From the NCBI RefSeq assembly GCF_004379255.2, contig NC_056035.1, forward strand, positions 14,389,578-14,453,577: 64,000 nt of DNA, in the 5' to 3' direction. This DNA is from Salvia splendens. Its lineage: Eukaryota > Streptophyta > Magnoliopsida > Lamiales > Lamiaceae. Shown here piece after piece: positions 36,882 through 48,754 of the stretch (positions are counted from its first letter, which is position 1; every line of letters begins with the position of its first letter). Below the pieces are notes generated by a model. The model saw nothing but the letters and a program-made list of their open reading frames with translations. It was not told the origin of the DNA and searched no databases. The position numbers were made by a program, and so were the translations under genes.

Positions 36882-39192
36882 GTCATTTTCCACTTCTCGT
36901 ATTTTCTAGAACTCCATCGATTATGGCTAATGTTTTAATTAATTAGGTACTGGCGTAATTGATCTCTGATGAGTCGGATTATAAAGTATAATTGCTATTT
37001 CTTCATAAGTATAGTGTGCTAATTTGTCTTATTCAACTATTGACAAATTAAAAACGTGGGCACCGCATTTTAATTAACCAATCTTTACCTTACACTAAAT
37101 TCGGTCAGATAATGGTGAACTATAACTTGTACTATAAAATTACGCACGAGTTGTATGCGTTAGCATTATTTTCCTTATACTTTATAAGTACATCATAAAT
37201 TATTATTAGACATATAAAATTTCTTAATTAAAATTAACATTATGGTCGGCCTCTAGTTATGTAATTTATGTAACCGTGTATTTTCTTCCACCCAAGGTTC
37301 AAACTATGTCTAGAAGCATCAAAAGGTGAAAACTTTAAGTATACTTGATTACTAATTATATTCCATGATCACTTAGGTGCTAACCTACCTAGTTGAAATA
37401 AGTAGACTAGTTTACGGCAAACAATGTGACGATTAAAGGTGTGTTTAGGAGGAGAGACTAGGCTTAGATTATCCTCTTTGTTGGCCTAGTGATATTATCC
37501 AACTGTTTTGGTAGGAGAGATCAATCTATCGTGGAGGCTGTGATAGGTGGGAGGCCTCTAATTTACTGTTAGACCATGTGTATTAATCGCCGAAGAATAT
37601 GAAGAACAATGAATGGATGGAGATAATTAAATAATAAAAAGAATGATTGGACGTTTAATTTTGGGCTTGTCCAATTTAATGTATATGCCTATATTTAGGC
37701 GCTCAATTAAAGTGATCAATTTCAAATTAAGTATGAATTAAATAGTACTTCTTTCGCTCCTTGATAGTTGAGGCGAAACTTTTTTAACACGGATTTTTAA
37801 AAAGAGATGTTGAATGTGTTAAATAAATAGATAAAATAATAAGAGAAAAAAAGTAGAGAGAATAAAGTAAGATAGACTAAAATAAGAAAGAGAAAAATGT
37901 CACTCTATATGAAAATGACTCAACTATGAGAGAACTTTTCGAAATGGAAAGATTCAACTATAAGGGAAAGGATGGAGTATATTCAATTTGTTATAAAAAT
38001 AAGTATAGATATCATATGTGATTTTCTATTTAGTGACTCACCAAATAGAAAATAAAAGAGAATCACCAAATAGAAAATAAAAGGTCTTATATTCTCTATA
38101 AATACAAGCTATGGTTATGGAGTAGCTAAACTATGGAAGAATAATCATATTAACATTGGAAGAATACGGGAAAACGAATATCTATAGTCTATAGAAGAGG
38201 TAATGATAATTAGAAAACTAAACTAAACGGTAACATCTGAAGTTATTATTAAATGCAAACGAAGTATGGAGCATTATTCGATTAGCGTATGTACACTACG
38301 AGGAATAACTATTTTTGTGGGTTTAGGTAGTTGGAACATGTTAATTAAACACGTATTATGCATTTAATCTCATCAAAGTCCATGTACTTTGTTTTAGTCA
38401 AATTTATAGTAATAAGTAGCATATGACTTTGTCAAATGAAGTTATACACCATCGTGTATTGTATTGAATTCACTTGATATCCACGATTTTTTTTATGTAA
38501 AAGTTGTAGGAAAAACCAAATATGTTTCCACAATATGACCATTGGAAGTTTCTCTTGAGTCTTAAGATTTGTCGCCTTTCATATGCCATCATTTTCCATT
38601 TAAACAAAAGTCAATCACACTGTTCACATACTTGAATAAATAAAGCTTACATACTTCAAAGTTATTTGACTTTTATAACGGCTTCACATAAACTCTTTTA
38701 TTGCTAGGTTCGCATGTCAAATTTCTTTGAATATTAACCAAATGGTTTGTTAATTTAGACGATGCTTGTTTTCCAAATTGGATTAAAGATTTTCGATGGG
38801 ATGTCAACTGCCCATCAGCCACACTTATAATTCGTCTGATTCTTCTGCTATATTTTCACATTGCATCTACATACTATATTAGGCGTAACTGAACCTCATG
38901 AGCGCACATGATTTTATGAGTAAAAATTTAGTGGTCCGAACATATTGTCACGTGTATTCAACCAATAACGCAACTCCAGAAAGAAAAAAAAAAAGAAGAA
39001 GAAAGAAACTACTTCTGCAATTGTGATTAATAGGACACACTCCGTGACAATTATTCGGACTAGTAAATTTTTATTCAGATTTTAGGTTAAATTGCAATTA
39101 ATTACTGATATTACTTCCCAATATTGCGGCTAAACAAAATTCTCACTGTTTAAGAAGTCGATGCGAGAAATCAAAGATCATATACTATATTA
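36882..39192. other. AT-rich intergenic DNA, no gene seen
   Basis: Apart from a Stowaway-like element at 37748-37977 there is no coding or structured signal. Confidence 0.55.
37748..37977. mobile_element. Stowaway-like MITE
   Basis: A 230-bp element between TA dinucleotides. The left end CTTCTTTCGCTCCTTGATAG and the right end TATAAGGGAAAGGATGGAG are inverted complements with mismatches. The interior has the AAAGAGAGAAAA-rich strand typical of this group. Confidence 0.75.
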
Positions 39193-39200
39193 GATGTTAT

Positions 39201-39465
39201 GGGGTTAATTCTTTTTTGATTCTAGGGCATTATTTACGTTCTTATTGTGTACTGTGTTTTTTTTAAATTACAAGTTTGGGAGAGACGCATGAGTGTCATG
39301 CGTCTTTTGTTAATGAAACGCATGATGCTCTTGCATTTTAGGCTAAGACGTATGACTGTTTGCGTTTTAAAAAAAATTAATTTAATTGAAAGACGCATGA
39401 GCGTCATGCGTCTCTACCTAAAACGCATGACACACATGCGTCTCTACCCAACTAATCAGATCTAC
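39201..39465 (+). repeat. Left terminal inverted repeat with embedded palindromes
   Basis: This arm pairs with 40456-40690. It carries two near-perfect palindromes of the form GACGCATGAGYGTCATGCGTC (about 39292 and 39392) and several further GACGCATGA/TCATGCGTC half sites, so each arm can fold on itself as well as pair with the other arm. Confidence 0.85.
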
Positions 39466-39704
39466 TCAACTAATCACTCACACATGGCACTTTTGTAATA
39501 CTACTTGAGATCACACATCACACTTTTAAATTGAAATCGTATTAATATTTCAATACTATTCATAAAAATATTAAATTTTGTTTGTAAGAATCACTTTTAA
39601 ATAAGGGTTATTAAAGTATAATACTCCATCACACAACTTTTGAAAATTTTAATTTTCTCCACAAATTTCAAACCTAGCTAATAATATCATAAATTTTGAC
39701 CTTA

Positions 39705-40267
39705 GAGCATCTCCAATGCACGGATGTCCCACTCGGACATCCACTAGGACTTCTCAAAAACACCTCCTGCCACGTCACTAGGACTTCCCATTCCACTGCC
39801 ACGTCACTAGGACTTCCCCAGCACAATCCGCCCTTCCCATCGCCCTTCCCACTAGGACTTCCCGCAATAAAAAAAATCACAAATTCACAAATAAAGCAAT
39901 TTACGTTTACGGAAATAAAATTTCAACACGAATACGAACGGGAAAAATTAACAACTTCATTAAAAAAACATACATGATTCGAAAAAAAAATTACTTTATA
40001 ATAAAACAAAAAAAATTAATCACATCAACGTCAAGTGGTGCGAATGAAATGAAGTTCAACGAGCCGTATATATAGAGTTTAAAAAAAATAATACCGGACG
40101 TCCGACCCACGCCACAATGGCGGACGTCCACCCGCCCGTCGCCCGGACGTCCGAGGACATCCGACGTCCTTACTGGACGTCCGTATCCGAGTTGCTTCGT
40201 TACAATGGCGGACGTCCCGGTCTCCCGTCGCGGATGTCCGACCAGACGTCTGCCATTGGAGATGCTC
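39705..40267. mobile_element. PIF/Harbinger (Tourist-type) MITE
   Basis: A 563-bp element with ends GAGCATCTCCAATG and CATTGGAGATGCTC, flanked by the 3-bp duplication TTA (39702-39704 and 40268-40270). One side is CpG-rich with repeated GGACGTCCG. The ends match those of the transposase-bearing element at 57385-59200 in style, so that family could mobilise it. Confidence 0.9.
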
Positions 40268-40455
40268 TTAGTGTCAATTTCCCACTAATGATAGATTTTG
40301 GACTATTAAAATGACACAGAAGACGAGTTGACACTTACTTGATTGACGGCGTGAAACATCACTTAATTGTTTAAAAAAATGATACAGTATGTCATGAATA
40401 ATAATAAAGATTGTTTAAAAACTCCAGCCCCTTCGCCCATAACAAAACCAGTGGA

Positions 40456-40690
40456 AATTGAATAGTTGGGTAGAGACGCATGACGCTCATGCGTCTTTCA
40501 ATTAAATTAATTTTTTTTAAAAAAACTCATAACTGTCATGCGTTGTAGCCTAAAACGCAAGAGCATCATGCGTTTCATTAACAAAAGGCGCATGACACTC
40601 ATGCGTCTCTCCCAAACTTGTAATTTAAAAAAAGCGTAGTACATAATAAGAATGTAAATAATACCATAGAATCAAAAAAGAATTAACCCT
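40456..40690 (-). repeat. Right terminal inverted repeat
   Basis: Reverse complement of 39201-39465 with scattered substitutions. It holds the same palindromes around GACGCATGACGCTCATGCGTC-type sites near 40475 and 40590. Confidence 0.85.
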
Positions 40691-40962
40691 GATGTTATGA
40701 GAAGAAATTAGAACTTCAACAACCATCAATTTGATATATATACTCCTATATTTCAAATTATATTGAGATAATTAAGTGTTATGTAATCAAATCTTAGAGC
40801 ATTATATATCACATAGGCAAATGTAGCTATTTATGAACTGCATCCTTTACAGTTCTTTCTCACACAGTATCTTTGAATTACACAATCTACACAAGTTGGG
40901 TGAATTTTCACCCAAATATGAGCCTAAAGTTAAATTTTGTTGAAAACCCTAGCACACAAAAA

Positions 40963-42335
40963 TCAATTATTTGCATGAATGAGCATCCCAGCAGCAGCAG
41001 CAGCCTTACTTATTTCATGAGCCCTCTTTCTCTTCTTCACTCCCAATCTCACTCCGAAGAGCTTTGGCCCTTCCTCCGCCTCCGCCTCCGCCTCCTCCTC
41101 CTCCACCAAATCAAGAAGTTGTTTGCATTTCTTCTTCATGAAGGCCAACTCCGAATTCAAGACTCCATTCTCTTGCTTAAGCCTTTTGTTCTCATCAATG
41201 AGGCTTGTGAATTCCGACGAGGATGAGGTCGATGATGATCGCTGCTCCTCGTCCTTCGACTGTGGCGGTGCTGCTTGTACATTCTGCTGTGGCTTGTTGT
41301 ACCACGCCTTTCTCCGGCGGATCTCGCAGAGTTGGTCCCTTTCACCTTTCCGGAACATGTCGTTGCTGAACTCCCATCGGTTGGTTGCAACTTTGTGAAA
41401 ACCCTATAGGTATAATTTACCAAATAGATTAATGATTTCAAAATTAATCGATAAATAAAATGAAATTATTAACAATATTAGTAATTTATATAATTGGGTA
41501 ATGAAATTATCTATAGGTAGATGATGATAGGGCTTCTCCAAAGCACGTGGTTATGCCACTAGATTAATTTGAATGATGGATATATATACAACCACCATGT
41601 TATATTGTTATATATATATGGTTAATTACTTTTGCAAGTAGTCCCTAAAAGCTGCTTAATCTTCCTCCTAATTTCCTGATTATATTAAATCACAAACACG
41701 TACACGTCTTTAGTATAATGTAAATTATCTAATATGTAGTATTATTCTAAAAATAAATCGTGTTCATATATAATCACACGAAATTAAGTTTAATTATTTA
41801 AAAGGGGTCCATTAAATTATTTTTTCTCGACAATATGATTAAGACAAACGATTATGATTTATGAACCATTGGTTTAATATAACAAAAGAAAATCACCCAA
41901 CTTTTTGAAACGAAATAGGGGCAAGTTTTATTAAATACCATGATCATATATAAATATATAAATAACCTCTATCACGAGAAGTATAATAGTACTACTAATT
42001 TTCTTAGATAATAAAACAATTGCAACCAATATCAAGAAATCAAGACCAAAAAAATGAAAAGTGCATAATTAACAAATTTAAAAAAAACTTACATAAGTGT
42101 TGAGCTGCCTAACAAAGCTGGAGAAATTGCTGTGTTTGAAGAGGGTTGGCAGCAAATCTCTAGCAAACTCCGCCGGCTGCCACACCACGAAAGCCGTGCC
42201 GTCGGTGTTCCACGATACGACGTCGTCCGTCTCCGGATCCTCCACCAGCATGTACGTCTTCAGCAGGAACGGCGGCGGCGACGCTTTCCTCAAGTACTCC
42301 ACCACCGCCTTCTCCCGCTCTCCTGCCTCCATCAT
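40963..42335 (-). CDS. HSFB3: Class B heat-stress transcription factor, HSFB3-like
   Basis: Two exons, 42335-42093 and 41403-40963, are split by a 689-bp GT-AG intron after the codons for QLNTY. This is the conserved intron position inside the DNA-binding domain of plant HSFs. The product is 227 residues. The winged-helix DNA-binding domain runs from about 18 to 110 ([46 protein letters not shown]). A short HR-A/B coiled coil (about 155-185) without the class A insert follows. The C terminus has the class B repressor tetrapeptide LFGV, a basic KKRKR nuclear signal, and no AHA activator motif. Class B factors repress or modulate heat-shock genes in the nucleus. B3 is chosen for short length and for adjacency to ABCA1, as in Arabidopsis. 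The first ATG is at 42335, with a second Met at codon 2. Confidence 0.92.
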
Positions 42336-45300
42336 AAATATACTATATACACTTCTGTTTAATTATATATGTGTTAGTTACAACTTCAAGGTGTTTTAAC
42401 TAATTAGTTAGTTCTAGAGAGAGAGTTAGGCGGAGAGGTGGTGGCGGAGGGCGGCGGAGAAGAGAAGCAGGGCGGTTAGAAACTCCCAACCCCAGCAATA
42501 GAAGCCCAACACGACTGATCCACAGTTCATGAGAAATGCAACACCTACTTTAATTTTCTCTCTCCTTTGATCACACAAACAACCAAATCGCCCTATATCT
42601 ATATATATTTGTGTGTGAACGTAATACTCCTATTTAATTAATTGTGTTTATGACTGTTTGTGAATTGTGTGAGAGAGAATTCTGAAGATAAATTAACGTG
42701 TTAAGTGTAAACACAACTTTTATAATGTGGTATGTATTTCTTTCGTGTACACGTCCATTAGTAAATAGACGAATTGAAGTTGGAATTTAATAAAGAAGAT
42801 AGATAGATTGGTGAATTTTGGGAGCAGACAGATGACTTTTGGTAGCCAATGATTTTCAACTTTGAAAGTCCAGTCAAGTTTTTTTAATATTCATGGAAAT
42901 GCTCAACCCCCTCCAACTTCTAACAGATTACATCACAATTACTATGTTAATAATGGATTTATTTTAGTTAATCCATCTAATTAGTCTTTCAGAGAGGATT
43001 TTGATTTTTCTGATGTAGTAATTGTTTATTAAACTAGCTTGATTAGAGGGAAAAAAAATCTTCTAGAAGGCAAGGCGTGGTCTTCTTATTAGATTATAAA
43101 GTGTAAAACTAATTAATGCGCAAAACCATAGAATACACGTCGATAAACAATAAATATTATATGATCAAAATATTAACACAACGTTTTTTGTAAAAAAAAT
43201 TATGTATATAGGAGTAAATTTTATTTTCTCTACATACAATTGCACAGACTGTAATCAAGCACATAATCATTCATTTGAATTCCTAGTAATTAAGGAGCTA
43301 AGGTGGGGTAAACAGAATTTATTAATCTATAGATATACTTGATTTAAATTGTTCCAACTTAAACTTGATTATGATTCCATATTCTTTGCTACAGGTGACC
43401 TTTGTTGACTTTAAGACATTACCCTCTCTCTCTCTTCTCCCATTTAATCATATGTCTAGATTATCTCTTCCTAATTAAGATACGACATTAACTGCATTTG
43501 GCCACTAATCCAATTCAACATCATAATGAATGAAAAAAAGAGGGATATTGTGTTTTTCCTGAAAAAAATCGATTATTTTGTAAGAAATCGCTTTTTATAT
43601 CTAGTTATCCACTTCAGGCTGAGCATTTTTTATTTATCAAAAAACAATATCTAGTTATCCAAAAACGAGATTTAGTGAGCTACATTTTGATCAGCAATTT
43701 AGGAAAATTACTAGGTCTCACAATTTTGGTGTGCAAATGTCGAACAACATAACATAACTGCTCGGTACATGTCCGAACAATTAGCGACTACGAGACCATT
43801 ATTGTACTTAATTAGTAATTGACTCATTCCCTACAACTGATCCTCTTGGTCCGAATTTCCAATAACAGCTGTATAACACAAAATTGAGACACAATTATTT
43901 GTCTGCATTGAAATTTTTTTAACGCGGACGAGTCACATCATTCGACTAGTCGAGATTAACCTCTATGCACTAGTAATATGGACATACGAGTGTATAAAAA
44001 CGAGTTAATTATTGCTTCGTGAATAAAGAATAACCGATCCTCGTTCAATATTTGTGGACTGCAAGGGAAAGTTAAAACGAATCTATATGTACGACAATGT
44101 GACGTTTAATTAATTTAAATAGGTACCCTAAAAATCAGGACAACAAAGAGTTCAGTCCAACTCTTCATATCATGGCAATCAAGATAAGGATTAATAAAAA
44201 TTCACGAAACAAGGGATAGAGATAAAAAATCGAAATTTTGTAGAATTTGGTAAGTGGAAAATGATGAATCTTCGAACCACGTCAATTACGTGTTGAACGA
44301 CTCTGTATTCAGCTTTAAATTCAATTTATCTTATCCAATCCCATTTTTTAATATAATACCATATGTCCATATGAATCACTATTAATTCAAATCAGAGGAG
44401 TACATCATTAATTTATCACATAAATAAAAAAAAGGAATAAGCCAATATGTTAGTAAGATTTACGGAAACGTGAACAACCGGATATACTAAAAGACGTGAA
44501 TAACACTTTCAAATCAAATCAGTTTAGTGGTTCTACCAATATTTGATCGGATATAGTTTTAGAAGTTGCGTAAGCTGATTCTCAGATAGCACTTTGAACC
44601 GAAAAAAGATCAATAAGAAGAGACCTGAAACGAAAAATCGTGTCTCTTCACGAAGCATTGTGTCTCTTCCATTTCTTAACTGATTTTAACAGTTTTAAGG
44701 AGTTTCGAAAATTGCAAATCAGTCCTTCGACTATCAGAAATTATATTTCCGGATGAATTTTCTACACAGCAACTTTAATGGAAATAGAAAATTTTCTACA
44801 CAGCTCGACCCCAGCCAGGGGCTCTGCCCCTTGGACCCCGCAACTCGGGGGCGCTGCCCCCGTACCCTCGTCTAATCATAATGAATTCAAATAAGCGTGC
44901 ACTCCGCATTTCCAAACTTATATGATGTCTCATTATGATAATATTGATCAATCAAGTTAATCCAATTACACTAAAATAATCAACATGATAAACGCATTTT
45001 TTTTTATTATTTGTTTTTTGTCTACGGAATAATAGAAAAATGTGAACGTATTAGAAAGTTCTTAATTTAGTTGGGCAGCTGTGCATTCTTGACATCAATG
45101 TTCTCCCTCTTTTTTTATGTATATAAATACATTAATTATATGAGACAAATTAAAACCTGAAAATTCAAAATGTTGCACCTTATTTTCTTACAATGCATGT
45201 ATAATTCACACATAAATTGGAAAATCAAGGCAAAATAGATGCATCTGCAGTGGGGAAACCCGCACCCCATTTTTGTTGATTTTCCCTACTCGATCGAACA

Positions 45301-45640
45301 TGCCGGTTACCCACACCCAACCTGTATTTTGAATTGTATTATATTAGACAAGTTTATTCCTATGTAAGTATAAAATATATTAACCAAAAAAAACACAAAT
45401 TTCAAAAATATTCACAAATTTGAGTCAGACTATATAGCAGGCTGTAAATTTAGGAACATAGTAAAAGATTAATTGTAAATCAATTAGTTATTAATTGGAT
45501 TTAGGAATATCAAAATTTAAAATTTAAGAACATATATATATTCACTATTCATGAACATGAACTTTGAATTCCAATCCGTTGCATGCTTTTATGTGTAGTA
45601 TCTTATTTTGAGTCGCCTAATTCATCATGAAATTGAAAAG
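42336..45640. other. Upstream region of HSFB3 and intergenic DNA
   Basis: About 200 bp next to 42336 is probably the 5' UTR and promoter of the minus-strand HSFB3-like gene. The rest is AT-rich without coding frames. A GC-rich patch at about 44812-44872 (GGGGCTCTGCCCC, then GGGGGCGCTGCCCCC) forms two short palindromes unlike the surroundings. It probably belongs to an unclassified repeat. Confidence 0.55.
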
Positions 45641-46652
45641 TGATGGATCCGCGAATTTCTGATGTTAGTAAAAGCTGGTAGAGAATGAAACTACAACACA
45701 CAGAATTTACGTGGTTCGATTTACTGAAGTAAATCTACGTCCACGGGAAGAAGGGAGGGCAAGATTGTATTGCTTGATCTGGGATTACAGCTTACAACAC
45801 AGACTTGCTATATGATTTTATCTCTAGAGAGCTTAACCCTCTTCTATCTGATCTAAGTTCTATTTATATCTTGAACTAAGATCGTGGCTTGCATCACCAC
45901 CCTAAGTCGTGGATGTCGTGTAGGTCATGGCCTAAGATCGTGGATGTAGCGTAGGTCATGGCCTACGATCGTGGCCTGAGTTGACACCACGTGGTAGTGG
46001 GTGTGTTGGACATCCTGTATGGGTCCACTAACTCCTTGTTCGGTCGAATACTGAGACCGAACTGCTTTGGTTGCCGATCTGAGAGTAGAGCTTGATGCCG
46101 ACCTGAGAGCAGAGCTTGATTGGATGGCTTTTACCGAGCTGTAGGCTGAGGCCGAACTCTTTGGTAAGGCCGAACTCATACTCCTGCTTTGGTTGCCGAT
46201 CTGAGAGCAGAGCTTGATAGGTTGGCTTTTACCGAGCTGTAGGCTGAGGCCGAACTCTTTGGTAATGCCGAACTCATACTCTTCCTTGGGCTTTGGGCTG
46301 ATGGGCCGTCATTGCTGTTGGGCTTGTTTAGTACGCACCCCATCACTACCCCCCCCGAAAAGCGAAGTGAATCACTTCGGCGAAGCGAGTCACTTCGGCA
46401 TTCTGAAAAAGGGGACGGGGGAGGCTGAAGTCAGGGGACGTGCCCTGCGCGTGACTGCATTAAATGCGGCATTAAATGCGACAGTAAAATCCGGCCGTCG
46501 AATCCTGAAAAGGTGGGATATGAAACGGTGCGATGATTTGAAATCTTTTCCAAATCTGATAAATACCGCCTTTCTTCATCATTTGAACACCTTTGCTATT
46601 GGCTTCTTCTGCACTCTCTATCTTTTGCGTGAAAAATTTCCTTCCGCTTTCA
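45641..46652 (-). repeat. 3' LTR
   Basis: 1012 bp. Outer edge TGATGGATCCGCG on the + strand, inner edge GCTTTCA. It matches 55960-56971. The polypurine-like stretch GAGGAAATTTT precedes it in the element's orientation. Confidence 0.93.
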
Positions 46653-46696
46653 AAAATTTCCTCAGGATTTCTTCAAACTTTCAAAGAGTAAGAACC

Positions 46697-48555
46697 ATGT
46701 CTGCTTCTTCTTCGTCTGAGTCTGGTAGCGGTAGAAAAGGGGGTAAGGGGTCTTCTAGCCGGAAAGAATCCGGGGAGAAGACCGTAGAGTATTTTCACAG
46801 TATCTTGAGTAAGGATACTGTGATATCCCTTTACGAAAAATACTCTTTTCCTGGGGGGAAGGCGGTGGTTCCCGACGATGATCATAGGGCTAACGACCCG
46901 CCGGAGGGTTATGCCACCGTTTACGAAGCCTGCTTAGAATGCGGGCTTCGTTTCCCTCTTCCCCCACCTTTTGTAGAGCTTCTTGATTTTTTTCAACTCC
47001 CTTTAGGTCAGGTGACTCCGAACTCTTGGAGGCACTTGTCGGCTTTTGCTGCCGAACTCCGTAGGCTAGATAAGGATCTGTCTCTGCGGGCAATCCTTAA
47101 TTTTTTCCAATTTAAAAGGAAGGGATCTTGGTTTTACTTGATCCCCTTACAGCCTTTTAGGGCATTCTGCAAAACCAAGTGGCCGAAATGGCAAAACCGC
47201 TTCTTTTTTTATAATAGGACAGCGGCTCCGGGCTTCCCCTGGAGAGGGCCGAAGTCCGTGATTCCTCATCCTCGGTTAGAACCATTGGCCGAGCTCGATG
47301 GCGAGCTCAACAAGATTCCCGTAGTTAGGAAACAATACACGGAGTCTGAGCTCGTCAAGGGCGACGTCGTGTTCGACATCTCGTCTTCGGACGAAGAGGC
47401 CGAGGGTGAGGATTTTTCTTTACCTTTATGTTCTACTGCTTTAACGAAGAAAACTAACCTTGCTTTCTTGCTTTTTGGCAGTGTACATGCTGAACAAGGC
47501 TACCCGAAAATCTTCGGAGTCCAAGGAGCCGGAGAGGCCGAAAACCACCAGCTCGGCGTCTGATGCCGAGAGGACTCCGAAAAGGCAAAAAACCTCTTCG
47601 GATCCGAAGAAGCCGGAGTCAACTTCGGCAAAGGGGAGGGGGAAGGCCCAGAAGCCCCCGAGAGCGCCAGAGAAAGACGTGGTCTTGGCGCCTCCTTCGG
47701 AACATATCTGTGAGCCGTTTTTATGGCCCACGGACTTCGCCGAGGTGAATTCTCTTCTTGATTTTCTGGCCTTGCTTTTTTCCTGTATTTTTTGTGGTCC
47801 CTTTGTTGACTTTTTTCTTTATTCATTTTCAGAGGAACGATATGCTCTCCAAGCTCGTCGCCGTCGAACTCTCCAAAGCGTCCAATGACTATGCTGAGAT
47901 GCAGAGGAAGTTGGCGGCTGCTTGTCATCGGGCCGAACAGGCTGAGGCTAACTTTGAGAAGGCCAGAGCTGCTAGGATTTCGGCCCAGGATGAAGCTCAG
48001 TTTGCCAAAAACCAGCTCGTCATCCAGCGGGAGCAGACGAAACGTCTGGATGCTGCTGCCGTGGTTGCCCAAGGGGAGGCTCTCCGTGTTTACACGGAGA
48101 AACTCTTTTTGAGCAGCCAGTTCTCGGCCTTTGTCGGTAGTCTGGTAAGGCTAATTGCCGATAAGGGCGAGCAGGGGGCCGACGTCGTGCTGCCTCTGTA
48201 CAGCCGAGAGATAGCGGCTCGGCTTCAGAATCTGCCGCTCCTTGAGGAGCTCGCTTCATCTTCGGTCCTGCTTTCTGCAGACCGAGTCCGGAGTTGTCGA
48301 GCTGATCGGGACGAGAACCTGGAGGCTATCTTTGCCTCCGTGGGACCCGTTTCACCCGCTTCGACTTACAACGGAGAGGGTGAGGCCGAGCCGCTGGAGC
48401 GGGAGGCCGAAGTCGATCAGGCCGGGCATCCGGAGAAGGAAGCCGATCAGGAGGCGGAGGCGAGGCCGGCAGGAGGCGAGGCTGAGGCTGAGGTAGCCCA
48501 GGAGAAAGAAGCTGTACCAGACCGAGGAGCCGGAGACGAAGCTGGCGGAGTATGA
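46697..48555 (+). CDS. Antisense retrotransposon gene, putative gypsy-type transposon domain
   Basis: This gene lies inside the 3' region of the Gypsy element and reads opposite to gag-pol. Three exons, 46697-47405, 47482-47744 and 47833-48555, fit GT-AG borders and phase, giving 564 residues. The N-terminal half (YATVYEACLECGLRFPLP, then a stretch with FFQFKRKGSWFYL) resembles the plant family called putative gypsy type transposon (Pfam PF04195). The middle is Lys/Ser/Pro-rich. Exon 3 codes a long coiled coil (NDYAEMQRKLAAACHRAEQA) and an Glu/Ala-rich acidic end. The ATG at 46697 has a good context (ACCATGT). The open frame also extends into the LTR, to 46214, but that part is unlikely to be translated. 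Function unknown; it might be a structural or regulatory antisense ORF. Confidence 0.75.
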
Positions 48556-48754
48556 TTTCGTCTCCCTTCTCTTAGTCTAGTTTCTTCCTTGTAAAATGGC
48601 CTTGAAGCCCTAGTGTAAAAAATTTTCCTTGTGAATGAAAAATTCTCTACACCTGTCTTCGTATAGCTTTTCGTACTCGCCTTTATTCCTGTTGTATTTT
48701 ACTATCTGCTCGGTACAGCTGCCGAACTAATATAGCTGCTTTGTACCCAAGGAG

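Larger units (their letters stand above)
39201..40690. mobile_element. Long-TIR transposon (Mutator- or hAT-like) with a nested MITE
   Basis: The terminal inverted repeats are about 240-265 bp: 39201-39465, and 40456-40690 in reverse. Each starts RGGGTTAATTCTTTTTTGAT. GATGTTATG follows on the right (40691-40699) and precedes on the left (39193-39201), giving an 8- or 9-bp target duplication depending on the exact edge. Long TIRs favour a Mutator-like element; 8 bp would favour hAT. The interior is non-coding and is split by the Harbinger-type MITE at 39705-40267. It lies just downstream of the HSFB3-like gene. Confidence 0.8.

Noticed and set aside
45925..46179. 84-residue Ser/Ala-rich minus-strand frame in the LTR (and identical at 56244-56498)
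   Set aside because: No family resemblance; it reflects a local repeat in the LTR and occurs twice only because the LTR does.
46214..46696. N-terminal extension of the antisense frame into the LTR
   Set aside because: The same 150-residue peptide can be read from the other LTR at 56533. It is simply open LTR sequence, and the ATG at 46697 outside the LTR starts the family-like protein.
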